A stretch of 64,000 bases of DNA from Cohnella sp. CFH 77786 (lineage in GTDB: Bacteria; Bacillota; Bacilli; Paenibacillales; Paenibacillaceae). Positions 43,875 through 52,249 of this stretch are shown here, piece by piece. Where the stretch lies: contig NZ_WJIB01000002.1 in the NCBI RefSeq assembly GCF_019400745.1, forward strand, positions 248,001 through 312,000, given 5' to 3'. The notes under the pieces were generated by a model that was not told the origin of the DNA, ran no database searches, and worked only from the letters and a program-made list of their open reading frames with translations. Each line of letters begins with the position of its first letter. The first letter of the stretch is position 1. The position numbers were made by a program, and so were the translations under genes.

Positions 43875-43900
43875 GAAAGCGCTACACTTCTCGGTGTAAT
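43873..43900 (+). promoter_or_regulatory. Promoter of the ten-gene importer operon, with cre-like half site
   Basis: TTGAAA (43873-43878) and TGTAAT (43895-43900), 16 bases apart, are the best promoter in this gap. TGAAAGCGCT (43874-43883) is the strong half of a cre site overlapping the -35 box; the other half fits poorly. CcpA repression is possible. Confidence 0.6.
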
Positions 43901-43921
43901 CCACTCTCAGGGGGGTTTAAG

Positions 43922-45301
43922 ATGCGAAGCAAGAAGGTTATCGCCATGTTGATCAGTTTGATGTTGTTACTCGCATTAGCCGCATGCGGCGGAGGCTCCA
44001 AGCCGGAAGGGAGCGGCAGTCCTGCGACCCAAGAGACCGAGCCGTCAGGATCCGCTGCGTCCGCGGAGACCGCAAGCACCTCGCCCAGCGAGGGAGCGGA
44101 GCAAGGAACGCCTGAAATGGATTTCGATATGGGCGGCAGAACGATCAAGGTCGTATCGTGGTGGGATATGACGATCCAGGAGGACAATCCGGACAATATT
44201 CAGCGCAAGAAGAATCTCGAAGCCTTAATGAAGAAGCATAATTTCAAAATGGAATTCGTCCCCATCGACTTCGGCGAGTATCAGCAGAAAGTGGTGGCGT
44301 CTCTGCTGGCCGGAGAACCGCTCGGAGATATCGTGCGCTTGGGCAAGAATTATACGATTCCGGCGCTGGTCAAACAGGATCTGCTCTGGCCGGTGGACGA
44401 GTACACGAAGAACGCGAAAGTATTCAATGCGAAGGCGAACGAGTTCATGAGCTACAATGGCAGAACCTACGCCTTCACGGAACAGTCCAACCTGGTCACC
44501 GGTATCTTCTACAATCGCACGCTTCTGAACAAGCTCGGCTTGAAGCCGCTGCAGGATTACGTGAAAGAAGACAATTGGAATTGGGAGACGTTCATTCAAG
44601 CCGCCAAAGAAGCGAACAAGGATACGAACAACGACGGCAAGCTGGATACTTGGGGGCTCGCGCAGAACGGTTTCATGGCCGCCGCCTTGGTTTCCAACGA
44701 AACCAGCCTGACCAAAGAGGATAAACAGAATCTGGACGATCCCAAAACCGCCGAAGTGTTCAATTTCCTTTCCCGCTTGGCCACCGAGAAAGTGGCCAGA
44801 CCCACGGAAGGCGGAGATTGGACGGAACCGGGTCAATTTTTCCGTCAAGGCAACACGCTGATGTATGCAGGCGCCATGTATGAAATCGGCGGCCTTAAGA
44901 ACGACATGAAGGATTTCGACATCGGGTTCCTTCCGTTCCCCAAAGGTCCCAGCGCGATGGCGTACCATTCCGTCGAACCGGCTTTCCAGGCTCTCACGAT
45001 TCCGAAGGCGGTCAAGGATCCGGAGAAGCTGGTGTATATCTGGGAAAAGATGAACGATATCGACTCCATTTACGATTATCCGGATCAAGCGACGCTCGAG
45101 AGCAACTTCTCGAATGAGGATGACATTCAAAATGCGCGCACGACGGGAGAAGGCATGCTCGTTCTCGACCACGATACTTTCCCGAAATTGCCGTTTTACG
45201 ATATCTTAGGCGAAATTACGGCGGGCAACTCGGTCTCCACCGTGGTCGAGAAGTATAAAGCGCCGGTCCAAGCGGCGATCGACGAAGTGTACAAAAAGTA
45301 A
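43922..45301 (+). CDS. Sugar ABC transporter substrate-binding lipoprotein
   Basis: The 459-residue lipoprotein (LLALAAC) has a Ser/Ala/Glu-rich linker (about 25-60) and a family 1 binding-protein fold starting MGGRTIKVVSWWD. DTNNDGKLDTWGL is a calcium-loop-like stretch. RBS GGGGGG before the ATG. It is the first gene of an operon running to 57965 with a second, larger binding protein, two permease pairs and a GH10 xylanase, so xylan-derived oligomers are a reasonable guess at its ligand. Confidence 0.9.
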   Translation: MRSKKVIAMLISLMLLLALAACGGGSKPEGSGSPATQETEPSGSAASAETASTSPSEGAEQGTPEMDFDMGGRTIKVVSWWDMTIQEDNPDNIQRKKNLEALMKKHNFKMEFVPIDFGEYQQKVVASLLAGEPLGDIVRLGKNYTIPALVKQDLLWPVDEYTKNAKVFNAKANEFMSYNGRTYAFTEQSNLVTGIFYNRTLLNKLGLKPLQDYVKEDNWNWETFIQAAKEANKDTNNDGKLDTWGLAQNGFMAAALVSNETSLTKEDKQNLDDPKTAEVFNFLSRLATEKVARPTEGGDWTEPGQFFRQGNTLMYAGAMYEIGGLKNDMKDFDIGFLPFPKGPSAMAYHSVEPAFQALTIPKAVKDPEKLVYIWEKMNDIDSIYDYPDQATLESNFSNEDDIQNARTTGEGMLVLDHDTFPKLPFYDILGEITAGNSVSTVVEKYKAPVQAAIDEVYKK

Positions 45302-45303
45302 AA

Positions 45304-45358
45304 TATCCGAAAGTCTCGTGGTCCTCTCCCGCGCCGGAGAGGACCAAGAGATCGGATA
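45304..45358 (+). other. Long intercistronic hairpin without T-run
   Basis: TGGTCCTCTCC and GGAGAGGACCA form a perfect stem, extended outward by TCTC/GAGA and TATCCGA/TCGGATA. The following sequence (GACAAGACG) is not T-rich, so this is more likely an RNA-stabilising or processing hairpin behind the binding-protein gene than a terminator. Confidence 0.65.
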
Positions 45359-45389
45359 GACAAGACGAATAGAGAGGAGGGGAGAAGAA

Positions 45390-48287
45390 TTGCACAGCAG
45401 AAAAAGGACCTCTTTTATCGCCATACTCGTACTCGTGTTATTTTTTTTGTCCATTTGGGCCTTCTCTCCTTCGAATCGATCCGGGCAAGGACATGTTAAC
45501 GCCATGGGCGATTTTGACGCGATTGCGGATTCGGCTGCCGAAGACGGGTATGACCGCTATTTGAAAAGGTATGCGGCAGCGGAACGGCCCGACGAGGTCA
45601 TCCGCATCGAGGGCGAAAACTATTCCGTCACCGCCGGGGACGGATTCGAAATCGCGGACCGATTCGAAGGATTGGATGGAAAAGCCGTCATGACGCCGGA
45701 AACCGGTTCGATCAGCTGGAACGTGAATGTCGATCGTCCGGGCCTGTACAATATCCGAATCCATTATTATCCGATAGAAGGCAAAAGCTCGGCGATCGAG
45801 AGGCAAATCGCCGTCAACCGGAACGTGCCCTTCAAGGGAGCGGACATCCTCCTGTTCAACCGGCTGTGGGGCAACCGGGATCCGGAGATTCGAAGGGACG
45901 ACAGAGGAAACGATCTCCGCCCGAGGCAGGAGGAGAAACCGGCCTGGCAGCTCTCTCCGTTCAAGAACAGCGACGGTTATTACGAAGAGCCGTATTGGTT
46001 CCATTTCGGCAAAGGCACCCAGGAACTCACCATGACGTCGCTGCGGGAACCGATGGCCATCGATTATATCGAGCTGTATCAGGAAAAACCGGTGAAGACC
46101 TATGAAGAAGCAAGCAAGGAATACAGGGCTGAAGGAATCGGTCCCGCCCGAAATCAATATCTGCTCGTCCAAGCGGAGGATGCGGCGCTGAAGTCTTCGC
46201 CGATGCTGTACCCGCTGTCCGACCGTTCCAGTCCTTCGGTCGTTCCGTACGATGTCTCGAAGATCCGCATGAACGCGATCGGAGGTTTGAACTGGAAGCT
46301 GCCCGGCCAGTGGATCGAATGGGAAATCGACGTGGCGGAGGAAGGACTGTATCGGATCGCGTTGAAACGGAAGCAGGACCAGCTTCGGGGCATTTACGCC
46401 ACCCGGAGTCTCATGATCGACGGAGAATATCCGTTCGAGGAAATGAAGCGGATCCGGTTCCCATACAACGCGGATTGGCAGATGGACGTATTGGGCGGCG
46501 AGGAGCCTTACTTGTTCCATCTGACCCAGGGCAAGCACCGAATTCGCCTGACGGTTACGCTCGGAGAGATCGCGCCGCTCCTTCGGACGATCGAGTCCAG
46601 CGTGCTGGAGCTCAACGAAATGTACAGAAAAATCCTGATGATCACGTCGAATACGCCGGATCCGTACCGGGATTACCAGCTGGAGAAACGGATCCCGGGC
46701 ATGGTCGAGGCGTTCCGGACGCAGGCGCAGACGATTCAAAGCGTTGCCGATTACTTGGAACGATCGACGGGCGAACGCAGCGATAAAGTCTCCGTTCTGT
46801 ATACGATGGTCGAGCAGCTCGAAGAAATGGCGGATAAACCGGAAACCGTCGCCAGGCGCCTCGGTTCTTTCAAGATCAATGTCGGCGGACTCGGGACATG
46901 GATGCTCACCGTTCGGGAACAGCCGCTCACGCTGGATTATCTCGTCGTATCCTCGCCGGGCACGGAGCTCCCCAAGGCCAACGCGACCGTACTGGACAAA
47001 GTCAAGCACGAGCTTGGCGCGCTGGCCGCTTCTTATACGGAAGATTACGACAGCATCGGCAATACGGGGAAAGGCAGCCGTTCGATTACCGTCTGGATTA
47101 CGACCGGACGGGATCAGGCGCAAGTGTTGAAAAACTTGATCGACGACTCCTTTACGCCGGAGACGAATATTTCGGTCCGGCTCCGGCTCGTGCCCGGCAA
47201 CATCCTGCTCCCGGCAACGCTGGCCGGAGAGGGGCCGGACGTCGCCTTGCAGATCGGCGAAGATGTCCCCGTCAACTATGCGATGAGGAATGCCGCGGCC
47301 GATTTGTCGGTCTTTCCCGATTATCGGGACGTCGCATCGCGATTCCGGGACAGTGCTTTGGTGCCCTATCGATACAACGGAGGCTTGTATGCCCTGCCGG
47401 AGCAGCAAACGTTCCCGATGCTGTTCTATCGCAAAGATATTCTCGAGGAGCTCGGATTGACGCCGCCCCGAACGTGGCAGGACGTGTACAAGATGATTTC
47501 CGTGCTTCAGAAGCACAACATGGAGTTCTGGCTGCCGATCGAGAATCCGACGAACAACGCGACGCTCGTTCCGAACGCGACGTTCTCGATGCTGCTCTAC
47601 CAGAACGGCGGCGGCTTCTATCGGGACGGCGGCACGAGAAGCGCCCTCAACTCGGATATCTCGATGGAATCGTTCAAGAAATGGACGCAATTCTACACCA
47701 ACTACAAGTTTCCGTTAATCGCGGATTTCCCCAACCGGTTCCGTACGGGAGAGATGCCGGTCGGCATCGCGGATTACACGACTTATAACATGCTGACGGT
47801 GCTGGCGCCGGAAATCAAAGGCTTGTGGGACTTTACCCTCGTGCCCGGCACGGAGACGACAAACGGCAGCGTCAATCATGAAGTCGCCAGCCATACGACC
47901 GCGGTCATGATGCTCCGGCATGCGAAGGACAAAGCGTCGGCGTGGGCATTCATGAAATGGTGGACGGACAAGGAAACCCAAATGGCGTACGGACGCGAGA
48001 TGGAAGGGCTGTTGGGCGAGGCGGCGCGTTATCCGACGGCCAATACCGAAGCGCTCCGGGAATTGCCTTGGCCGATCAAAGATTATCGCAACCTGGAGAG
48101 CCAGTGGCAATGGGTCAAGGGGATCCCGCAAGTGCCGGGCGGATACTTTACCGGCAGGCACCTGGACAACGCCTTCCGCAAAGTCGTCAACGGGTCCGAA
48201 AATCCTCGCGAAGCCTTGTCGGACTCTATCTTGTACATCAACGACGAAATCTCCATCAAGCGGAGAGAATTCAATTTGCCGTACTAG
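45390..48287 (+). CDS. Giant solute-binding protein with N-terminal carbohydrate-binding-like domains
   Basis: The 965-residue protein has one N-terminal membrane segment (about 8-25) without a lipobox, so it is probably membrane-anchored. Two beta-sandwich, CBM6/35-like parts follow (about 70-235 from IRIEGENYSV, and 255-410 from LVQAEDAAL), then a helical link (about 415-490). The last third (about 570-960) is a family 1 binding-protein fold (ITVWITTGRDQAQVLKNLID, ALPEQQTFPMLFYRKDI, FMKWWTDKETQMAYG). Family 1 binding proteins are normally 400-550 residues. TTG start behind GAGGAGGGGAG. It may hold a polymer near the importer (inference). Confidence 0.85.
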   Translation: MHSRKRTSFIAILVLVLFFLSIWAFSPSNRSGQGHVNAMGDFDAIADSAAEDGYDRYLKRYAAAERPDEVIRIEGENYSVTAGDGFEIADRFEGLDGKAVMTPETGSISWNVNVDRPGLYNIRIHYYPIEGKSSAIERQIAVNRNVPFKGADILLFNRLWGNRDPEIRRDDRGNDLRPRQEEKPAWQLSPFKNSDGYYEEPYWFHFGKGTQELTMTSLREPMAIDYIELYQEKPVKTYEEASKEYRAEGIGPARNQYLLVQAEDAALKSSPMLYPLSDRSSPSVVPYDVSKIRMNAIGGLNWKLPGQWIEWEIDVAEEGLYRIALKRKQDQLRGIYATRSLMIDGEYPFEEMKRIRFPYNADWQMDVLGGEEPYLFHLTQGKHRIRLTVTLGEIAPLLRTIESSVLELNEMYRKILMITSNTPDPYRDYQLEKRIPGMVEAFRTQAQTIQSVADYLERSTGERSDKVSVLYTMVEQLEEMADKPETVARRLGSFKINVGGLGTWMLTVREQPLTLDYLVVSSPGTELPKANATVLDKVKHELGALAASYTEDYDSIGNTGKGSRSITVWITTGRDQAQVLKNLIDDSFTPETNISVRLRLVPGNILLPATLAGEGPDVALQIGEDVPVNYAMRNAAADLSVFPDYRDVASRFRDSALVPYRYNGGLYALPEQQTFPMLFYRKDILEELGLTPPRTWQDVYKMISVLQKHNMEFWLPIENPTNNATLVPNATFSMLLYQNGGGFYRDGGTRSALNSDISMESFKKWTQFYTNYKFPLIADFPNRFRTGEMPVGIADYTTYNMLTVLAPEIKGLWDFTLVPGTETTNGSVNHEVASHTTAVMMLRHAKDKASAWAFMKWWTDKETQMAYGREMEGLLGEAARYPTANTEALRELPWPIKDYRNLESQWQWVKGIPQVPGGYFTGRHLDNAFRKVVNGSENPREALSDSILYINDEISIKRREFNLPY

Positions 48288-48304
48288 TTCGGGGGTGGAA
48301 ACCG

Positions 48305-49261
48305 ATGCAAGCCGATACGACCCGTCCGGCCGCGGCGCCCCTTCTCCGCGCGAACCGGGCATCGCGGTGGGCGCTTGCGTTCCAAGCGGTCCAAAAAAGC
48401 AAGCACTACTACGTGCTGATGGGTCCCTTCATGGTTATATTTTTTCTGTTTACCGTCATTCCGGTCGTCTTCTCGCTTTTTCTGAGCTTCACTTATTTCA
48501 ACATGCTGGAGTTTCCGCGTTTCGTAGGATGGCAGAACTACACCCGTCTGTTTCTGAACGACGACGTCTTCATGATCGCTCTGAAGAATACGTTCCTGTT
48601 CGCGGTCATTACCGGGCCGATCAGCTATTTCGCCTGTTTTCTGTTCGCCTGGATCATCAACGAGCTGCCGCCGAAAGTCCGCGCCTTCATGACGCTGGTG
48701 TTCTATGCGCCTTCCATTTCCGGGAACGTGTATTTTATTTGGCTGATCATCTTCTCCGGGGACCGGTATGGTTATTTGAACGGGTTTCTGATCCAATTCG
48801 GGTTTCTGCTCGAACCGGTTCAATGGCTTACGAACGAGAAATACATTCTGACCATCGTCATCATCGTTCAGCTGTGGCTCAGCCTCGGAACGAGCTTCCT
48901 GGCCTTCATCGCGGGTCTTCAGACGATCGACAGGTCGCTCGTCGAAGCCGGCGCGGTGGACGGGATCAAGAACAGGTGGCAGGAGCTCTGGTTCATCACG
49001 CTCCCCTCCATGAGACCGCAGCTTCTGTTCGGCGCCGTCATGCAAATTACCGCTTCGTTCGCGGTGGCGGACGTATCGATCGCGCTCGCGGGATTTCCCA
49101 GCGTCAACTACGCGGCGCACACGATCGTAACCCATCTGATGGACTACGGTACGATTCGATTCGAAATGGGCTATGCGTCCTCCATCGCAACGGTGCTGTT
49201 CCTCATCATGATCGGAACCAACTTGCTGACGCAGAAACTGCTGAGAAAGGTAGGCGAGTGA
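48305..49261 (+). CDS. Sugar ABC transporter permease, MalF type
   Basis: The 318-residue protein has six membrane segments and the EAA loop VEAGAVDGIKNRWQELWF. The ATG at 48305 follows GGGGGTGG; the frame is open far upstream, but only over the end of the previous gene. Its MalG partner starts seven bases after its stop. With the two binding proteins upstream it forms the first transporter of this operon. Confidence 0.92.
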   Translation: MQADTTRPAAAPLLRANRASRWALAFQAVQKSKHYYVLMGPFMVIFFLFTVIPVVFSLFLSFTYFNMLEFPRFVGWQNYTRLFLNDDVFMIALKNTFLFAVITGPISYFACFLFAWIINELPPKVRAFMTLVFYAPSISGNVYFIWLIIFSGDRYGYLNGFLIQFGFLLEPVQWLTNEKYILTIVIIVQLWLSLGTSFLAFIAGLQTIDRSLVEAGAVDGIKNRWQELWFITLPSMRPQLLFGAVMQITASFAVADVSIALAGFPSVNYAAHTIVTHLMDYGTIRFEMGYASSIATVLFLIMIGTNLLTQKLLRKVGE

Positions 49262-49267
49262 CGGCGC

Positions 49268-50137
49268 ATGAGAACGATCGCGGTGTTTCGCCTGTCCAGG
49301 AAGCTTAACCGTTCCTTCGCGACCAGTCTTTTTCTGTTCGTCCTGCTTGCCGTATTCGGCGCTTTCAGCGCGCTGCCGCTCCTCTATGCGGTGAACAACG
49401 CGTTCAAGCCGCTGGACGAATTATTCGTTTTCCCGCCCCGCTTTTTCGTCAACAACCCGACGTGGGACAATTTCTACGATCTCGTATCCTTGATGGGAAA
49501 TTCGTGGGTACCGCTGTCCCGGTATATCGCGAATACGCTGCTCATTACGATCGTCGGGACGGCGGGACATATCCTGCTGGCGTCCGCCGCGGCTTACCCG
49601 CTGGCGAAATACCGATTCCCGGGCTCCAGAACGCTCTTCTCCATCGTCGTCCTGTCTCTCATGTTCTCCGGGCACGTCACGGCGATCCCGAATTACATGG
49701 TGATGTCCTGGCTCGGTTGGATCAACACGCTGACTTCCATCATCGTGCCGTCTCTCGCTTTCCCGTTGGGACTTTTCCTCATGAAGCAGTTCATGGAGCA
49801 AATTCCGGACGCCTTGCTGGAGGCCGCCAAAATCGACGGAGCCAGCGAATACCGGATATACTGGACGATCGTCATGCCTAACGTGAAGCCGGCCTGGCTG
49901 ACGCTCATGATCTTGCAATTTCCGTTCCTGTGGGGGAGCGACGGGGGCAGCTTCATTTACAGCGAGAATTTAAAGACGCTTCACTACGCGCTCGGCCAGA
50001 TCACGCTGGGGGGGATCGCCCGCGCCGGCGTCGGAGCGGCGGTGGCGCTCATCCTGATGGTCGTTCCCATCACGCTCTTCATCATCTCCCAGAGCAGCGT
50101 CATCCAGACGATGGCGACTTCCGGGATGAAAGATTAG
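49268..50137 (+). CDS. Sugar ABC transporter permease, MalG type
   Basis: The 289-residue inner-membrane subunit has the EAA loop LEAAKIDGASEYRIYWTI. Its last 50 residues are nearly those of the partial gene at window position 3-158, which marks where the two operons become parallel. The NHL-type gene follows after 16 bases. The ATG has only a weak RBS (AGTGACGGCGC), suggesting coupling to the MalF gene. Confidence 0.92.
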   Translation: MRTIAVFRLSRKLNRSFATSLFLFVLLAVFGAFSALPLLYAVNNAFKPLDELFVFPPRFFVNNPTWDNFYDLVSLMGNSWVPLSRYIANTLLITIVGTAGHILLASAAAYPLAKYRFPGSRTLFSIVVLSLMFSGHVTAIPNYMVMSWLGWINTLTSIIVPSLAFPLGLFLMKQFMEQIPDALLEAAKIDGASEYRIYWTIVMPNVKPAWLTLMILQFPFLWGSDGGSFIYSENLKTLHYALGQITLGGIARAGVGAAVALILMVVPITLFIISQSSVIQTMATSGMKD

Positions 50138-50153
50138 AAGGGATGCGTGCGCG

Positions 50154-51626
50154 ATGCTGAACAGGTTACGAAGAGCGGGGATGTACGTCATCACGGCGGC
50201 CGTCTGCTTGCTGGGCATGGGTGCAGGAGGTTCGGCTGTCCGGGCGGATGCGGGGGATACGTCCTACCAGTATTCTTACTGGGGGGAGACGGTCGCTTCG
50301 CCCGCGGCGTATCTCGCGGAGACGATATGGAACGGCGAACGTCTCGGCGTCGGGGCGTTCAAGGCGCCGAGCGACATGCACGTAACGGCGGATCGACAGA
50401 TCTACGTGCTGGATACCGGCCATCATCGCGTCGTCGTTCTGGATCAGGAGTTCAAGCCCGTCCGGATCATCGATTCCTTCGACCGGGATGGGCAGCCCGA
50501 AACCTTCAACAATCCGCAAGGGCTGTTCGTCACGGATGACAAGCATCTGTATGTTGCCGATACGGGGAACCTGCGGGTCGTCCATCTGGATCCGGACGGC
50601 AAGCTGGTCCAGGTCGTCGATTCGCCGCAGTCCGAGCTGCTGCAAGCGAACTTCCAGTTCCAGCCGGTCCGGGTTGTCGTAGACAAGGCACGGCGGATTT
50701 ACGTCATGGCCGCCGGCGTGTTCGACGGCTTCATGGAATTCAGCGCGGACGGGGCGTTCACGTCTTTCATCGGCGCCAACCGCGTTTCCTTCCATCCGAT
50801 CGATTATTTCTGGAAGATGCTGTCGACTCGGGCTCAGCGAAGCCAGATGGTCATGTTCACGCCGACGGAGTTCACGAACCTGGATATCGATGCCGAGGGA
50901 TTTATTTACGCCACCAACGGCGAATCGCGGGACAGCGTGAAAAAGCTCAACGCGCGAGGCAACGATATTCTGAGGAGAAACGGATATTTTCCTCCGGAAG
51001 GCGATATTCGCTTCACCATCACTGGCGGTCCAACCCGGCTGGTCGACATCGACGTCGGGGACAGCGAGATGTATTCCATCCTGGACGCAAGCAAGGGCCG
51101 GGTCTTCACGTACAACGGCGATGGCTATCTCCTGTACGTGTTCGGCGGTCTCGGCCATCAATTAGGCAAGTTCGATACGCCGGCAGCGATTGAGCGGCTG
51201 GGTGACGATTTCCTGGTCTTGGATAAGGCATTGGGGGAAGTGACGGTATTCCGAACGACGGATTACGGCCGGACGATCAACGAAGCGGTCAGAAGCTATG
51301 ATCGAGGCGATGATGAAAAGGCCGATCGGCTGTTCCGGAAGACGGTCAACGACAACGCGAATATGGAATTCGCCTATGCGGGGATCGGGAAAGCGCTGCT
51401 TCGGAAAGGCGAATATGCCGAGGCGATGAAATATTTCAAGCTCAGCATGGACCAGCGGAATTATTCGAAGGCATTCCTGCTCTACCGCAAGCAAGTGCTG
51501 CGGGAACGTTTTCCCGCGATCTTGACCGGGATTGTCGTGCTGGCCGCCTGCGCTTTCCTGTGGAGAAAATACCGGAGAATGAGGAGGGGAAAGAAGGTTG
51601 CCGCCACTCAGCAGAGAGCAGTTTAA
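50154..51626 (+). CDS. NHL-repeat protein with TPR and C-terminal membrane anchor (cassette copy 2)
   Basis: The 490-residue paralog of the product at 177 has the same order: signal peptide (about 1-31, ending VRA), propeller blades (IYVLDTGHHRVVVLD, LYVADTGNLRVVHLD), TPR-like part (AYAGIGKALLRKGEYAEAMK), one membrane segment (about 463-480) and a basic tail. Long blocks such as MLSTRAQRSQM and MFTPTEFTNLDID are conserved between the copies. The ATG start is clear here (RBS AGAAGGGATG). It overlaps the Yip1-like gene by 29 bases, exactly as in copy 1. Molecular role unknown. Confidence 0.87.
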   Translation: MLNRLRRAGMYVITAAVCLLGMGAGGSAVRADAGDTSYQYSYWGETVASPAAYLAETIWNGERLGVGAFKAPSDMHVTADRQIYVLDTGHHRVVVLDQEFKPVRIIDSFDRDGQPETFNNPQGLFVTDDKHLYVADTGNLRVVHLDPDGKLVQVVDSPQSELLQANFQFQPVRVVVDKARRIYVMAAGVFDGFMEFSADGAFTSFIGANRVSFHPIDYFWKMLSTRAQRSQMVMFTPTEFTNLDIDAEGFIYATNGESRDSVKKLNARGNDILRRNGYFPPEGDIRFTITGGPTRLVDIDVGDSEMYSILDASKGRVFTYNGDGYLLYVFGGLGHQLGKFDTPAAIERLGDDFLVLDKALGEVTVFRTTDYGRTINEAVRSYDRGDDEKADRLFRKTVNDNANMEFAYAGIGKALLRKGEYAEAMKYFKLSMDQRNYSKAFLLYRKQVLRERFPAILTGIVVLAACAFLWRKYRRMRRGKKVAATQQRAV

Positions 51627-52233
51627 GTTTCCATTCTATCTCATCGTGCATCCCTATAACGGCTATTGGGAGTTGAAATACGACCGAAGCCGGAGGAGCA
51701 GCTTGGCCCTCTCCTTCGTCATTCTGTTCTTCCTGGCCGTCACCAACATCTTGCAGAACGAGTACAGCGGGTTTGCCGTCCGGATCGTAAATCCGGACTC
51801 TATCAACAGCATCATGGAAATCGTGTATGTATTCGTCCCGGTGCTGTTCTGGTGCGTCGCGAATTGGTCGCTCACGACGCTGATGGACGGGGAAGGAAAA
51901 TTCGCCGAGATTTTCGCGTCCACCTGTTTTGCGATGATCCCGCTCGTCCTCGTGAATTTCCCGTGGATATGGCTGAGCAACGTCATTTCGATGCAGGAGG
52001 CTGCATTTTATCGGTTTTCCAGCCATGCCGCCGTCCTATGGAGCTTGTATCTGCTCTTCGTCGGCAATATGACGGTGCACCAATTTACGCCGCTCAAGAC
52101 GGTCTGGACGATGCTGCTGACTGTCGTCGCAATGGGTTTTCTCGCCTTCCTGGGCTTGTTGTTCTTCAGTCTTGTCCAGCAAATCGTCGCCTTCGTCGCG
52201 ACCCTATACCAAGAAATCGACTTGAGGCGCTAA
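51598..52233 (+). CDS. Yip1-family integral membrane protein (cassette copy 2)
   Basis: The 211-residue, five-segment membrane protein is a clear paralog of the one at 1615 (shared VLFWCVANWSLTTLMDGEGK and NFPWIWLSNVIS). TTG is the only suitable start, directly behind GAGGGGAAAGAAGG inside the NHL gene. Yip1 proteins have no known enzymatic motif. Conservation of this gene between the NHL and DUF5696 genes in both operons argues for a shared complex (inference). Confidence 0.82.
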   Translation: MPPLSREQFKFPFYLIVHPYNGYWELKYDRSRRSSLALSFVILFFLAVTNILQNEYSGFAVRIVNPDSINSIMEIVYVFVPVLFWCVANWSLTTLMDGEGKFAEIFASTCFAMIPLVLVNFPWIWLSNVISMQEAAFYRFSSHAAVLWSLYLLFVGNMTVHQFTPLKTVWTMLLTVVAMGFLAFLGLLFFSLVQQIVAFVATLYQEIDLRR

Positions 52234-52249
52234 GGAAGGAGGCATCGAA

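Noticed and set aside
45438..47690. 750-codon open frame on the minus strand opposite the giant binding protein
   Set aside because: It is the mirror of a GC-rich real gene: no RBS, no recognisable domain, low-complexity Arg/Asp composition. The plus frame has clear domains.
47942..48304. Upstream extension of the MalF-type frame over the end of the giant binding protein
   Set aside because: The permease similarity begins only after the ATG at 48305, which has a good RBS.
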